DNA of 64,000 bases from Longivirga sp036510975. GTDB taxonomy: Bacteria; Actinomycetota; Actinomycetes; S36-B12; CAIYMF01. The position numbers and the translations under genes are program-made. The stretch is from positions 34,809-98,808 of the forward strand of contig DATCCY010000072.1 of the NCBI GenBank assembly GCA_036510975.1. Direction: 5' to 3'. Below are positions 1 to 8,351 of this stretch, piece by piece. Within the stretch, counting starts at the first letter, position 1, and each line of letters opens with the position of its first letter. Below the pieces are notes generated by a model. That model was not told the origin of the DNA and searched no databases. It was given only the letters and a program-made list of their open reading frames with translations.

Positions 1-358
1 CGGACTTGTGGCTCGTGACGTTGTTCTGATTGACCCAGGCGGGCAGCACCGCCGAGAAGGCGGGGTGGAAGAACGCGTCGGCGACCACGGACGCGCGGGC
101 CGACGAGGCCGGCGGATTCACCGCGGGCGGGACGGAGGCGTCGTGCGAGGGCCCCCGTGCGGCCAGGACCAACCCGACGACCACGACCGCCGCGGCTGCT
201 GCCACCGCTCCGGCGGCGTACCAGACCCGTCGCGAACGGTCGACGTGGTCGAGGCGGTCCTCGAGCGCGTCGGTCGCGTTGCACATGTCCAGGTTCATGG
301 CGAGCTGCTCGGCTTCCTCCCGCAGCGCGGTGGCCAGCCTCGACTCCGACTCGGTCAT
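1..358 (-). CDS. Partial membrane protein, probable partner of the adjacent ECF sigma factor
   Basis: Its ATG (358-356) overlaps the sigma-factor stop as ATGA, so the two are probably translationally coupled. The visible 119 residues begin MTESESRLATALREEAEQL, an acidic cytoplasmic stretch. One hydrophobic Ala/Val segment follows (about residues 47-68) and then an Ala/Pro/Ser-rich extracytoplasmic part. The reading frame runs off the left edge, so the C-terminus is missing. No zinc-finger HxxxCxxC is visible. Position and topology suggest an anti-sigma or sigma-linked membrane protein, but I do not recognise the family. Confidence 0.6.
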   Translation of the reverse strand, partial: MTESESRLATALREEAEQLAMNLDMCNATDALEDRLDHVDRSRRVWYAAGAVAAAAAVVVVGLVLAARGPSHDASVPPAVNPPASSARASVVADAFFHPAFSAVLPAWVNQNNVTSHKS

Positions 359-888
359 GCCCAGGCCTCCATCCGCTTCTGCAGCGCGTCAGTCGCCCGG
401 AAAGCGTGTCGCTTCACCGAGCCCTTGCTGACACCGAGCCACTCCGCGATCTGCTCCTCGGAGAGATCGAGGAAGTACCGGAGGACCACCACCTCGCGCT
501 GTCGTCGCGGCAGCTCGCGCACCGCGACGATGAGTTCATGCCGTTGGCTCCCGTCCAGGCCGACGGTCTCCGCAGAGGGCGCGCTGCCGGCATCGGGCAG
601 GTCGTACGCCCGTTCCGTCATGCGGCGTCGCACCTTGGACCGTGATCCGTTGACCACGCTGCGGTTGAGGTAGGTGACGGCGGCGTACGGATCACGCAGC
701 CGTCCCCAGTTGCGGTAGAGCGCCTCGAAGGCGTCCTGCACGACTTCCTCGGCCGACTCCCTGTCGTCGACCATGAGGGCGGCAAGACCGACGAGACGCC
801 GGTAGTGGTGGTGGAACAGGTGGGTCACCGCGGCGCGCGGCGACTCGGGGAGGCTGGACCGCCCCCACGCGTCGCTCGTGCCTGCCAT
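355..888 (-). CDS. SigE-family ECF RNA polymerase sigma factor
   Basis: This 177-residue protein has region 2 at about residues 24-90 (HHHYRRLVGLAALMV, then ESAEEVVQDAFEALYRNW). Region 4 is at about 115-170 (LPRRQREVVVLRYFLDLSEEQIAEW with a KGSVKRH recognition helix). Length and sequence fit the short actinobacterial SigE-family ECF factors. A purine-rich SD (GAGGGGGAG) lies just upstream of the ATG. The downstream gene overlaps by 4 nt and encodes a membrane protein, the usual sigma/regulator arrangement. Which regulon it controls cannot be seen from the sequence. Confidence 0.88.
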   Translation of the reverse strand: MAGTSDAWGRSSLPESPRAAVTHLFHHHYRRLVGLAALMVDDRESAEEVVQDAFEALYRNWGRLRDPYAAVTYLNRSVVNGSRSKVRRRMTERAYDLPDAGSAPSAETVGLDGSQRHELIVAVRELPRRQREVVVLRYFLDLSEEQIAEWLGVSKGSVKRHAFRATDALQKRMEAWA

Positions 889-952
889 CTCGGCTCCCCC
901 TCTCGGACGTCATGGGATAGGACGCATGAGCAGCGTTCCGGTTGACCGGGAT

Positions 953-1735
953 CTACGACGACTTCGCGCGCGCCGCCCGCGCGAGGTTCTGCGCGTGCAG
1001 ATCGGCCATGTCGTCGAGCGCGATGCGCGGGTCCTCGCTCGCACCGTGCGACGCGAGGTCGTCGAGGTAGCGCTGGTCGGCGGTCCAGCGGTCCACCGGT
1101 CGCTCGCTCACGCCGCCGTGCCCCGGGATCAGCACGCGGGAGCGGCGTACGACGTCCTCGAGCGATGCGAGACCGCCGCGGTAGATCGCCAGGTCCGTGT
1201 CGGCGTCGTCGGGCATGGGCAGCTCGACGTCGCTGAGCATGTCGCCGGCCACGAGCACACCGAGCTCCGGCAGCTCGAGCGCGAGGTGGTGCGGCGCGTG
1301 CGCGTCGTGGACGTGGATGCGCACGGTCGGCCCGCTCCACTCCAGCAGCTCGCCGTCGTACGGCGTGAGCCGGCCGGCGAGCTCGACGAGGTCGGGGGGC
1401 AGGTCCGTGCGCAGCGGCCCGACGACATCCTCACGGTCCTCCAACATCGCGCGGACCGTCCCCGGTGTCGCCCAGCGGGGCACGTCGCCGAGGTCCGGGT
1501 GCCAGAGCACGTGGTCGTAGTGCCGGTGCGTGGAGACCCCGCCGACGGCGCGGACGCCGAGCGCCTCGAGGTCCGGCGGGATGGCCGCGAGCTCGTCGGC
1601 GTAGTACGCCGGGTCGATCACGAGCGCGCCCCCGTGCCCGTCGAGGACCACGGTCGAGTTCTGCGCGTAGAAGCGCGACCGTGCGACCCAGACCCCGGGG
1701 GCGGTCTCGGACAGGCGACGCAGCGCTGCGCTCAT
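953..1735 (-). CDS. MBL-fold metallo-hydrolase
   Basis: This 260-residue metallo-beta-lactamase-fold hydrolase carries the metal-binding signature HRHYDH (HxHxDH) after a GGVST strand. It also has an AGDML motif (about residue 165) and a late PGHGG histidine, the usual di-metal ligands. The substrate cannot be told from sequence; the fold covers thioesterases, lactonases and similar enzymes. The gene stands alone between an ECF sigma gene and a divergent amidotransferase-like hydrolase. There is no SD; CAGACT lies 7 nt before the ATG, so the transcript may be leaderless. Confidence 0.85.
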   Translation of the reverse strand: MSAALRRLSETAPGVWVARSRFYAQNSTVVLDGHGGALVIDPAYYADELAAIPPDLEALGVRAVGGVSTHRHYDHVLWHPDLGDVPRWATPGTVRAMLEDREDVVGPLRTDLPPDLVELAGRLTPYDGELLEWSGPTVRIHVHDAHAPHHLALELPELGVLVAGDMLSDVELPMPDDADTDLAIYRGGLASLEDVVRRSRVLIPGHGGVSERPVDRWTADQRYLDDLASHGASEDPRIALDDMADLHAQNLARAARAKSS

Positions 1736-1819
1736 GCGGGCGAGTCTGCCGGGTCGCCACCCCCCGGGCCACCGGGTGCGTTGTCGCGCAGGGCCGCCGA
1801 GTCAGGGAGGATGTTCCGC

Positions 1820-2536
1820 ATGCGACCGGTCATCGGGGTGTCCTGCTACGGCGAGCGCGCGGCCTGGGGTGTGTGGGACGTCGACGCCGTCGTCCTGCAC
1901 CGGGCCTACATCACGGCGATCGAGGAGTCCGGCGGCGCTGCCGTGGTCATCCCCCCGGCCTACGACGAGAGCAGCGTCGACGCCGTGCTAGACCGGATCG
2001 ATGCCCTCGTGATCGCCGGCGGTGCCGACGTGGACCCGGCCTCCTACGGCGACGATCCGCACGAGACGACGGACCGCCCCCGCCTGGACCGCGACGCGAC
2101 CGAGCGCCGGCTCTATCGCGGCGCCCGCGACCGCGGCCTCCCCGTGCTCGGCATCTGCCGCGGCATGCAGGTCATGGCGGTCGAGGCCGGGGGCCGTCTG
2201 CTGCAGGACCTGCCCTCCGCGGGTTACGGCCTTGCCCACCGCGAGCGGCCTGGCACGTTCACCGAGCACGGTGCCACCTTCGTCGAGGGCTCGCTCGTGT
2301 CCCGCATCCTCGAGACCACGGGGACGGTCGTGAACTCCAGCCACCACCAGGCCGTCGCCGATCCCGGCAGCCTCACCGTCGCGGGCCACGCCTCGGACGG
2401 CACGCTCGAGACCCTCGAGGACCCCGACGCCGCGTTCGTCCTCGGCGTCCAGTGGCACCCCGAGATGACCGAGGACCGGCGCCTGTTCGAAGCGCTCGCG
2501 GTCGCCGCGCGGCACCACGCGCACACCCGCGTCTGA
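1820..2536 (+). CDS. Gamma-glutamyl-gamma-aminobutyrate hydrolase family protein (peptidase C26, PuuD-like)
   Basis: This 238-residue class-I glutamine-amidotransferase-like hydrolase has the nucleophile motif LGICRGMQ and the C-terminal VQWHPEM supplying the catalytic His and Glu. Family members cleave gamma-glutamyl amides such as gamma-glutamyl-GABA in polyamine breakdown. The ATG at 1820 was chosen because GGGAGG ends 9 nt before it; an in-frame ATG at 1811 sits directly against that SD. A glutamine-synthetase-like ligase, aldehyde dehydrogenase and SDR nearby fit a gamma-glutamylated amine pathway, in which this enzyme would remove the glutamyl group. The actual substrate is inferred. 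Confidence 0.88.
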   Translation: MRPVIGVSCYGERAAWGVWDVDAVVLHRAYITAIEESGGAAVVIPPAYDESSVDAVLDRIDALVIAGGADVDPASYGDDPHETTDRPRLDRDATERRLYRGARDRGLPVLGICRGMQVMAVEAGGRLLQDLPSAGYGLAHRERPGTFTEHGATFVEGSLVSRILETTGTVVNSSHHQAVADPGSLTVAGHASDGTLETLEDPDAAFVLGVQWHPEMTEDRRLFEALAVAARHHAHTRV

Positions 2537-2602
2537 AATGCGTCGTACGGCGGCGGACTCGGCCCCGCCACCTGCCGACGTGCCGACGTCGGACGTCGGC
2601 TG

Positions 2603-3364
2603 CTAGGAGCGATCGGCGCGCGGCAGCGCGAGGATGGCGGTCTGGCGGGCCGAGGCGATGAGCCGTCCGGTGGAGTCCCACACGCGGGAGGTCTCGTCGA
2701 TGATCCCGGAGCGCAGCGTCTCGCACCGCGCCTCGACGACGAGCGCACCGACCGCGTCGCCCGGGTAGAGCACCACCTGGCTGGAGACGGTCGGCGTGCC
2801 GGCGAACACGTGCGTGGCCCAGGTCGACGGAGGGAGCACGTCCCACGCCGCGAGCAGCAGGGTCGGGTCGGCGTCGCGGGCGTCGCGGTAGCGCACCCAA
2901 CCGGCGATCACCATCTCCTCGAGCGGCGCGCCGCCGGTGATCGCATGGCCGACCGACGGGTGCGGACGCACCTCGAGGGTGTGCAGCAGCTCCATGCCCG
3001 CGACCGGACCGTCGGCCGCCCAGTCCGGGCACTCGTCGATCGGCGGCAGCTCGGGCGGCACCGCCGAGTCGACCTGCACCGGCGAGTCCTTCGGCGTGCC
3101 GGTGGTGACCAGCGCCTCGACGAGAGCGAGGCCGTCACGGGAGAGAGTGACCCGCGCGGTGGACAGGCGGCCGCGGCGTACGACCTCGACGTCGGCGTCC
3201 ACCGGTCCACCGCCGCGTGCGGCGTGCAGGTAGTGGACGCTCACGGTGAGCGGGTGCGCGCCGTCGAGAGCCTCGCTCGCGACCTGCCCGCACACGGCCG
3301 TGAGGTAGCCGCCGTTGAGATGGCCCGTGATGCTCCAGCCGTTGTCGAGATCGATCGCCGTCAC
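2603..3364 (-). CDS. Acyl-CoA thioesterase family protein (hotdog fold, TesB-like)
   Basis: This 253-residue protein reads as a double-hotdog thioesterase. The N-terminal ITGHLNGGYLTAVCG matches the active-site loop of actinobacterial TesB-like proteins. A second domain contains PLEEMVIAGWVRYRDA and a final SRVWDSTGRLIASARQ strand typical of this family. It would hydrolyse acyl-CoA thioesters in the cytoplasm. The GTG at 3364 was preferred because family similarity begins there; a longer open frame upstream has shadow-type Ser/Arg composition. It lies downstream of the SDR/ALDH genes on the same strand, so it may be the last gene of that transcript. Confidence 0.75.
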   Translation of the reverse strand: MTAIDLDNGWSITGHLNGGYLTAVCGQVASEALDGAHPLTVSVHYLHAARGGGPVDADVEVVRRGRLSTARVTLSRDGLALVEALVTTGTPKDSPVQVDSAVPPELPPIDECPDWAADGPVAGMELLHTLEVRPHPSVGHAITGGAPLEEMVIAGWVRYRDARDADPTLLLAAWDVLPPSTWATHVFAGTPTVSSQVVLYPGDAVGALVVEARCETLRSGIIDETSRVWDSTGRLIASARQTAILALPRADRS

Positions 3365-3434
3365 GCGGCAAGCCTCGCACGAGCGACGACCCCCGCCGGA
3401 TCCGAGTCCGTCAGGGGTCGTCGCACTGAGGGTC

Positions 3435-4199
3435 CTACAGCGGCGTGACGTACGCGCCGCTGATGCCACCGTCGACGAGGAAGTTGCTGGCGGTGATGAA
3501 CGACGAGTCGTCGCTGCCGAGGAAGGCCACAGCCGCGGCGATCTCGCTCGGCTCGGCGAAGCGCCCGAACGGGATGTGCACGAGCCGACGGGCCGCTCGC
3601 TCCGGGTCCTTGGCGAACAGCTCACGCAGGAGCGGGGTGTTGACGGGTCCCGGAGAGAGCGCGTTGACCCGGATCCCCTCACGGGCGAACTGCACGCCGA
3701 GCTCGCGGCTCATGGCGAGCACGCCGCCCTTGGACGCCGTGTAGGAGATCTGCGAGGTGGCAGCACCCATCGTCGCGACGAACGACGCCGTGTTGATGAT
3801 CGACCCCTTGCCCTGCTCCTGCATGTAGGGGATCACCGCCTTGCAGCACAGGTAGACCGACGTGAGGTTCACGAGCTGCACACGGTCCCAGGCCTCGATG
3901 CCCGTGGTGAGGATCGAGTCGTCGTCCGGCGGCGAGATGCCGGCGTTGTGGAACGACACGTCGATCGAGCCGTAGAGCTCCTTCGCCGAGCGGAACATGC
4001 GGGCGACGTCGTCGGCGTCCGTCACGTTCGCCTGCACGGCGGCGCCGCCGACCTCGGCGGCGACCGCGGTCGCGGCCTCGAGGTTCATGTCGACGACCAC
4101 GACGTTCGCGCCCTCGGACGCGACCCGCAGAGCCGTCGCCTTGCCGATGCCGCTGCCCCCGCCGGTGATGACGACGGTGCGACCGGTGTACCTGTCCAC
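3435..4199 (-). CDS. SDR-family NAD(P)-dependent oxidoreductase
   Basis: This classical short-chain dehydrogenase has 254 residues. It shows the nucleotide-binding TGGGSGIG (residues 12-19), the NAG strand (HNAGIS), and the catalytic Ser with YTASK (Tyr-x3-Lys). SPGPVNTPL and the C-terminal DGGISG complete the family pattern. It would oxidise an alcohol or reduce a ketone with NAD(P). The start is GTG, 6 nt after the stop of the aldehyde dehydrogenase gene, so the two are almost certainly cotranscribed and probably act on successive intermediates of the amine pathway. The substrate is unknown. Confidence 0.9.
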   Translation of the reverse strand: MDRYTGRTVVITGGGSGIGKATALRVASEGANVVVVDMNLEAATAVAAEVGGAAVQANVTDADDVARMFRSAKELYGSIDVSFHNAGISPPDDDSILTTGIEAWDRVQLVNLTSVYLCCKAVIPYMQEQGKGSIINTASFVATMGAATSQISYTASKGGVLAMSRELGVQFAREGIRVNALSPGPVNTPLLRELFAKDPERAARRLVHIPFGRFAEPSEIAAAVAFLGSDDSSFITASNFLVDGGISGAYVTPL

Positions 4200-4205
4200 G
4201 ATGGC

Positions 4206-5573
4206 TCAGCCTTCCGTTGAGATGAACACGTTCTTGACCTCGGTGAACGCGTGCAGCGCGTCCGGCCCGAGCTCCCGGCCGAGGCCGGACCTCTTGAAGC
4301 CGCCGAACGGCGTCCAGTAGCGCACCGAGGAGTGCGAGTTGACCGAGAGGTTGCCGGCTTCGATGCCACGACTGACGCGGATGGCGCGCCCGACGTCACG
4401 GGTCCAGATCGAGCCCGAGAGCCCGAACGGCGTCGCGTTGGCCATCCGGATCGCGTCGGCCTCGTCGTCGAACGGCATCACCGCCACGATCGGGCCGAAG
4501 GTCTCCTCCTGCATAAGCGGGTCGTCCTCGGAGGACGGCACGACCACCGTGGCGGGGTACCAGAACCCGGGACCGTCCGGCACCGAGCCGCGGATCACGA
4601 CGTTGGACGACTCCGTGACGTACGCGGCGACGCTCTCGCGGTGGCCGGCGCTGATGAGCGGACCCATCTCCGAGGTGTCGAGGGTGGGGTCCTCGACCCG
4701 GACGCCGAGGACCGCCGTCTCGAGCATCGCGAGGAAGTCGTCCATGACCGAGCGCTCGACCAGGATGCGCGAGCGGGCGCAGCAGTCCTGTCCGGCGTTG
4801 TCGAAGACGGCGTACGGCGCGGTGGCCGCCGCCTTCGCGAGGTCGGAGTCGGCGAACACGACGTTGGCGCTCTTGCCGCCCAGCTCGAGGGTCACGGGCT
4901 TGACCTGACGTGCGCAGCCCTCGGCCACGCGGGTGCCGACGTCGGTGGACCCGGTGAACACCACCTTCGCCACGTGCGGGTGGGTCACGAACCGCTCCCC
5001 GACCACCGAGCCCTTGCCCGTGAGGACCTGGAAGACATCCCCGGGGAGGCCCGCCTCGAGGCCGAGCTCCGCGATGCGCACCGCGGTGAGCGGCGTCAGC
5101 TCCGCGGGCTTGAGGACCACCGTGTTGCCCGCGGCGAGCGCCGGGGCGAAGCCCCAGCCGGCGATCGGCATCGGGAAGTTCCACGGGACGATGACGCCGA
5201 CGACGCCGAGCGGTTCGTGGAAGGTCACGTCAAGGCCGCCGACCACGGGGATCTGGTGGCCGAGCAGCCGCTCCGGCGCGCCCGAGTAGTAGGCCAGGAC
5301 GTCGCGGACGTTGCCGGCCTCCCAGCGCGCGTTGCCGATCGTGTGGCCGGCGTTCCGCACCTCGAGCTGGGCGAGCTCCTCGTTGTGCTCGTCGACGAGC
5401 GCGGAGAACCGGCGCAGGATGCGTGCCCGGTCACCGGGTGAGACATGGCGCCAGGACTCGAACGCGCGATGCGAGCGGGCGATGGCGGCGTCGGTCTCCT
5501 CGAGGGAGATCGACGGGACCGAGGCGACGAGCTCCTCGGTCGCGGGGTTGACGACGTCGTGCAGGGCGGTCAC
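4206..5573 (-). CDS. Aldehyde dehydrogenase family protein
   Basis: This 455-residue NAD(P)-dependent aldehyde dehydrogenase has its general-base Glu in LELGGKSANVVF (about E230) and the nucleophile in GQDCCARSRI (about C264). VPWNFPMPIAGW and FGGFKRSGLGRELG are family signatures. It is slightly shorter than the usual 480-500 residues, mainly at the N-terminus. The GTG start is preceded by GAGAGG. In the putrescine-type pathway the matching step converts a gamma-glutamyl aminoaldehyde to the acid. The neighbouring ligase and C26 hydrolase make that kind of role plausible here, but the substrate is inferred. Confidence 0.92.
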   Translation of the reverse strand: MTALHDVVNPATEELVASVPSISLEETDAAIARSHRAFESWRHVSPGDRARILRRFSALVDEHNEELAQLEVRNAGHTIGNARWEAGNVRDVLAYYSGAPERLLGHQIPVVGGLDVTFHEPLGVVGVIVPWNFPMPIAGWGFAPALAAGNTVVLKPAELTPLTAVRIAELGLEAGLPGDVFQVLTGKGSVVGERFVTHPHVAKVVFTGSTDVGTRVAEGCARQVKPVTLELGGKSANVVFADSDLAKAAATAPYAVFDNAGQDCCARSRILVERSVMDDFLAMLETAVLGVRVEDPTLDTSEMGPLISAGHRESVAAYVTESSNVVIRGSVPDGPGFWYPATVVVPSSEDDPLMQEETFGPIVAVMPFDDEADAIRMANATPFGLSGSIWTRDVGRAIRVSRGIEAGNLSVNSHSSVRYWTPFGGFKRSGLGRELGPDALHAFTEVKNVFISTEG

Positions 5574-5629
5574 AGCTTCGGCCTCTCACAAGATCACGAC
5601 TTGAGGACGGAATCGTGCAGTTTTCGTGG

Positions 5630-5658
5630 CCTTGATCGTCCCCTAGGGGTGATCAAGG
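5630..5658. terminator. Nested palindrome downstream of the glutamine-synthetase-like gene
   Basis: CCTTGATC and GATCAAGG form an 8-bp outer stem around the perfect palindrome CCCCTAGGGG (5640-5649). It sits in the 103-nt gap between the end of the ligase gene (5677) and the start of the aldehyde dehydrogenase gene (5573). A terminator or attenuator is plausible. There is no clear U-tract, and it could equally be a repeated palindromic element. Confidence 0.45.
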
Positions 5659-5676
5659 ACGTGCGGTGGGGCGGGG

Positions 5677-7059
5677 TCAGAGGCGTTCGAAGCCGCGGTA
5701 GCGCTCCCAGTCGGTCACGGTGCGGCCGAAGGCCTCAATCTCGATCTTGCCCATGTTGGTGTAGTGCTCCTGGACCTCCTCGCCGAAGGTCTCCCCGACC
5801 CACTCGGACCCCTCCCAGAGGTCGACCGCGTCGGCCAGGCGCCACGGCACCTTCTCCCCCGTCGACGCGTAGGCGTTGCCTCTCTCCTCCGGCCGCAGCT
5901 CCAGCCCGCGCTCGATGCCGTCGAGGCCTGCCGCGACCATCCCGGCCACGGCGAGGTAGGGGTTGACGTCGCCACCCGGCACTCGGTTCTCGAGGCGCAG
6001 GCCCGCACCGCGGCCCACCAGGCGCAGGGCGCACGTGCGGTTGTCGCGGCCCCACTCGATCGACGTCGGAGCGAAGGAGCCGGGGGCGAAACGCTTGTAG
6101 GAGTTGATGTTGGGAGCGAAGAGCAGGGACAGCTCCCGCAGGTGCGCCAGCTGGCCGGCGACGAACTGCCGGCCGACGTCGGACATGCCGTGCACCTCGT
6201 CGGCCTTGTCGGCCATCACGAGCGAGCCGTCGGTGCCGCGGAAGGAGAGGTGGATGTGGCAGGAGTTGCCCTCGCGCTCGTTGTACTTCGCCATGAACGT
6301 GAGCGCGTAGCCCTCCTGCGCCGCGATCTCCTTCGCGCCGGTCTTGTAGACGACGTGGTTGTCGCAGGTCGTGAGCGCGTCCTCGTAGAGGAAGGCGATC
6401 TCGTGCTGCCCGAAGTTGCACTCGCCCTTGGCGCTCTCCACCTGCAGCCCGGCGTCGGCCATGGCCAGCCTGATACGCCGCAGCAGCGGCTCCACCCGCG
6501 ACGTCCCGATGATCGAGTAGTCGACGTTGTAGAGGTTCGACGGGTTCAGGTCGCGGTAGCCGCGGTTCCACGCCTCCTCGTAGGTGTCGTTGAAGAGGAT
6601 GAACTCGAGCTCGGTGCCGACGAACGCCTCCATGCCCGCGGCGCGCAGCCGCTCGAGCTGCGCCTTGAGCACCTGTCGCGGCGAGGCGACGACGTCGCGG
6701 CCGTCGAGCCAGTGCACGTCCGCCTGCACCATCGCGGTGCCGGGGTGCCAGGTCACGCGCCGCAGGGTCGACAGGTCGTGGGCCATCACGAAGTCGCCGT
6801 ATCCGGAGTGCCAGCTCGACATGCGGTAGCCGTCGACGGTGTTCATGTCGACGTCGACGGCCAGCAGGTAGTTGCAGCCCTCGGTGCCGTGCGGGAGCAC
6901 GTGCTCGATGAAGTACGGCGCATGTACACGCTTTCCCTGCAGCCGACCCTGCATGTCGGTGATCCCGACGATGACGGTGTCGATCCGACCGTCGGCGACC
7001 TCGGCCTTGAGCTGCTCGACGGACAGGGGTGCGCCCGCGGGGGCGGCGTGGTCGGACAT
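5677..7059 (-). CDS. Glutamine-synthetase-family gamma-glutamyl amine ligase (GlnA3/GlnA4-like)
   Basis: This GSI-fold ligase has 460 residues. Its beta-grasp N-terminus includes TDMQGRLQGKRV, followed by catalytic-domain motifs ELEFILF, GNSCHIHLSF, and RLENRVPGGDVNPYLAVAG. It lacks the usual Tyr adenylylation segment, and its C-terminus (GEKVPWRLADA, FGEEVQEHY) is like actinobacterial GlnA3/GlnA4 proteins. Those glutamylate polyamines or ethanolamine rather than ammonia. An SD (AGGGAAG) precedes the ATG. It is divergent from the phosphotransferase/permease genes across a region holding a HutC-type palindrome (7133-7148). Glutamylation of an amine imported by the permease is an inference. Confidence 0.9.
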   Translation of the reverse strand: MSDHAAPAGAPLSVEQLKAEVADGRIDTVIVGITDMQGRLQGKRVHAPYFIEHVLPHGTEGCNYLLAVDVDMNTVDGYRMSSWHSGYGDFVMAHDLSTLRRVTWHPGTAMVQADVHWLDGRDVVASPRQVLKAQLERLRAAGMEAFVGTELEFILFNDTYEEAWNRGYRDLNPSNLYNVDYSIIGTSRVEPLLRRIRLAMADAGLQVESAKGECNFGQHEIAFLYEDALTTCDNHVVYKTGAKEIAAQEGYALTFMAKYNEREGNSCHIHLSFRGTDGSLVMADKADEVHGMSDVGRQFVAGQLAHLRELSLLFAPNINSYKRFAPGSFAPTSIEWGRDNRTCALRLVGRGAGLRLENRVPGGDVNPYLAVAGMVAAGLDGIERGLELRPEERGNAYASTGEKVPWRLADAVDLWEGSEWVGETFGEEVQEHYTNMGKIEIEAFGRTVTDWERYRGFERL

Positions 7060-7132
7060 GGGTCTTCCCTTCGCGTGGATGAGGACACCCTGCCCGTTCC
7101 GGGGCCGGTTTGGGCAACGAAACGCCTACGGG

Positions 7133-7148
7133 TTCGGTCTAGACCGAA
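7133..7148. promoter_or_regulatory. Probable HutC/GntR operator, copy 1
   Basis: TTCGGTCTAGACCGAA is a perfect 16-nt palindrome in the divergent region between the ligase and phosphotransferase genes. Its core GTCTAGAC exactly fits GTMTAKAC, the consensus described for HutC-subfamily GntR regulators. A HutC-type regulator is encoded at 10141-10938. The same GGTCTAGACC core recurs at 13501-13510. Confidence 0.7.
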
Positions 7149-7277
7149 AACGGCCCACAACGGCGCCCAAGAGGTCTACTCTCCGGTCACCGCGCAGCGC
7201 CGCGGGCCGGCTGCTGCGAGCCGTCCCGACCGGTGGGCGTCCACGGGGGTGGCGGCGGAACCGAGCGGGAGGTCGAG

Positions 7278-8207
7278 GTGGTTCAGGTGACGTCCCAGGA
7301 CGTCGATGCCGCGCTCCTTGAGCGGATCTTCGCGGTCCCCGCGCTCGCCGCCCACACCGCCGTCAGCGACCTCTCCGGCGGGCTCACCAACCGCAACCTC
7401 AAGGTCACGACCCCCGACGGCGTCTACGTCGCCCGGCTGTCGTCGGCCGAGAGCGCCCTGCTGGCCATCGACCGCGTCAACGAGCACGCCAACTCCCGCG
7501 CCGCGGCCGAGTCCGGGGCCGCACCCCGCGTCATAGCGTTCGCGCCCGAGGTGAGCGTGCTCGTCGTCGACTTCGTCGAGGCCTCGACCTGGGGCAACGC
7601 CGACGTCCTTCTCCCGGCGAATGCGCTCCGCCTGGCGGACGTCTGCCGGCAGCTGCACGCCGGGCCCCGCTTCGTGAACGACTTCGACATGCTCGAGCTG
7701 CAGCCCCAGTACCTCTCGCTCTGCCTGCAGCGCGGCTTCCGGCTGCCGGACCGTTACCTCGACTTCGCGCCGCACGTGAAGGCCATCAAGGCGGCGCTCG
7801 GTGTGCGCCCGGTGCCCACGGTGCCGTGCAACAACGACCTGCTCGCGGCCAACGTCCTCGACGCCGGGCACCGGCTCTGGCTCATCGACTACGAGTACTC
7901 CGGCAACAACGACCCGTTCTTCGAGATCGGCAACCTCTGGAGCGAGGCGGCCGGGACGCCTGATGACCTCGAGCGTCTCGTCGCGGCGTACGTCGGCCAC
8001 CCGTCGACCGCCCTCGCTGCTCGCGCGCGCCTGTGGGGCCTCATGTCGAAGTACGGCTGGACGCTCTGGGCCTCGATCCAGCACGGCGCCAGCGACCTCG
8101 ACTTCGACTTCTGGTCGTGGGGCATCGAGAAGTACGACCGCGCGGTGACCGAGTTCGACGGTCCCGACTTCGGCCGGCTTCTGGAGGAGGTGCGTAGCAC
8201 CGACTGA
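7278..8207 (+). CDS. Choline/ethanolamine-kinase-like phosphotransferase
   Basis: This protein of about 309 residues has the APH/choline-kinase fold. GGLTNRNLKV is the ATP-loop region, VPCNNDLLAANVL is the catalytic loop (Asp, Asn), and IDYEYSGNNDPFFEIGNL is the metal-binding segment characteristic of choline/ethanolamine kinases. GTG at 7278 follows GGGAGG with 5-nt spacing; GTG at 7287 is an alternative. The next gene is an APC permease of the choline/amino-acid type, so uptake and phosphorylation of an amino alcohol is the simplest reading. That substrate assignment is inferred. Confidence 0.8.
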   Translation: MVQVTSQDVDAALLERIFAVPALAAHTAVSDLSGGLTNRNLKVTTPDGVYVARLSSAESALLAIDRVNEHANSRAAAESGAAPRVIAFAPEVSVLVVDFVEASTWGNADVLLPANALRLADVCRQLHAGPRFVNDFDMLELQPQYLSLCLQRGFRLPDRYLDFAPHVKAIKAALGVRPVPTVPCNNDLLAANVLDAGHRLWLIDYEYSGNNDPFFEIGNLWSEAAGTPDDLERLVAAYVGHPSTALAARARLWGLMSKYGWTLWASIQHGASDLDFDFWSWGIEKYDRAVTEFDGPDFGRLLEEVRSTD

Positions 8208-8351
8208 CACGGCTGCGTTACGCACGCATGTCGGACAGCGCCGTCCGAGCGTGTCGTGACCGGCACCGCACAGGAAGCCAGCACACTTCCGACAACAGGG
8301 TCCACGGCGCCGCCGTGCCCGTCCCGTGAGGGGTTCCCGAAGGAGGGGACA

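Noticed and set aside
878..1819. An in-frame upstream extension of the C26 hydrolase frame by about 314 codons
   Set aside because: Its composition is that of the antisense of the MBL hydrolase gene (953-1735), and the true start has GGGAGG 9 nt before ATG 1820.
1985..1995. GCTAGACCGG as a third HutC operator
   Set aside because: Only half of the palindrome is present and it lies inside the C26 hydrolase coding sequence.
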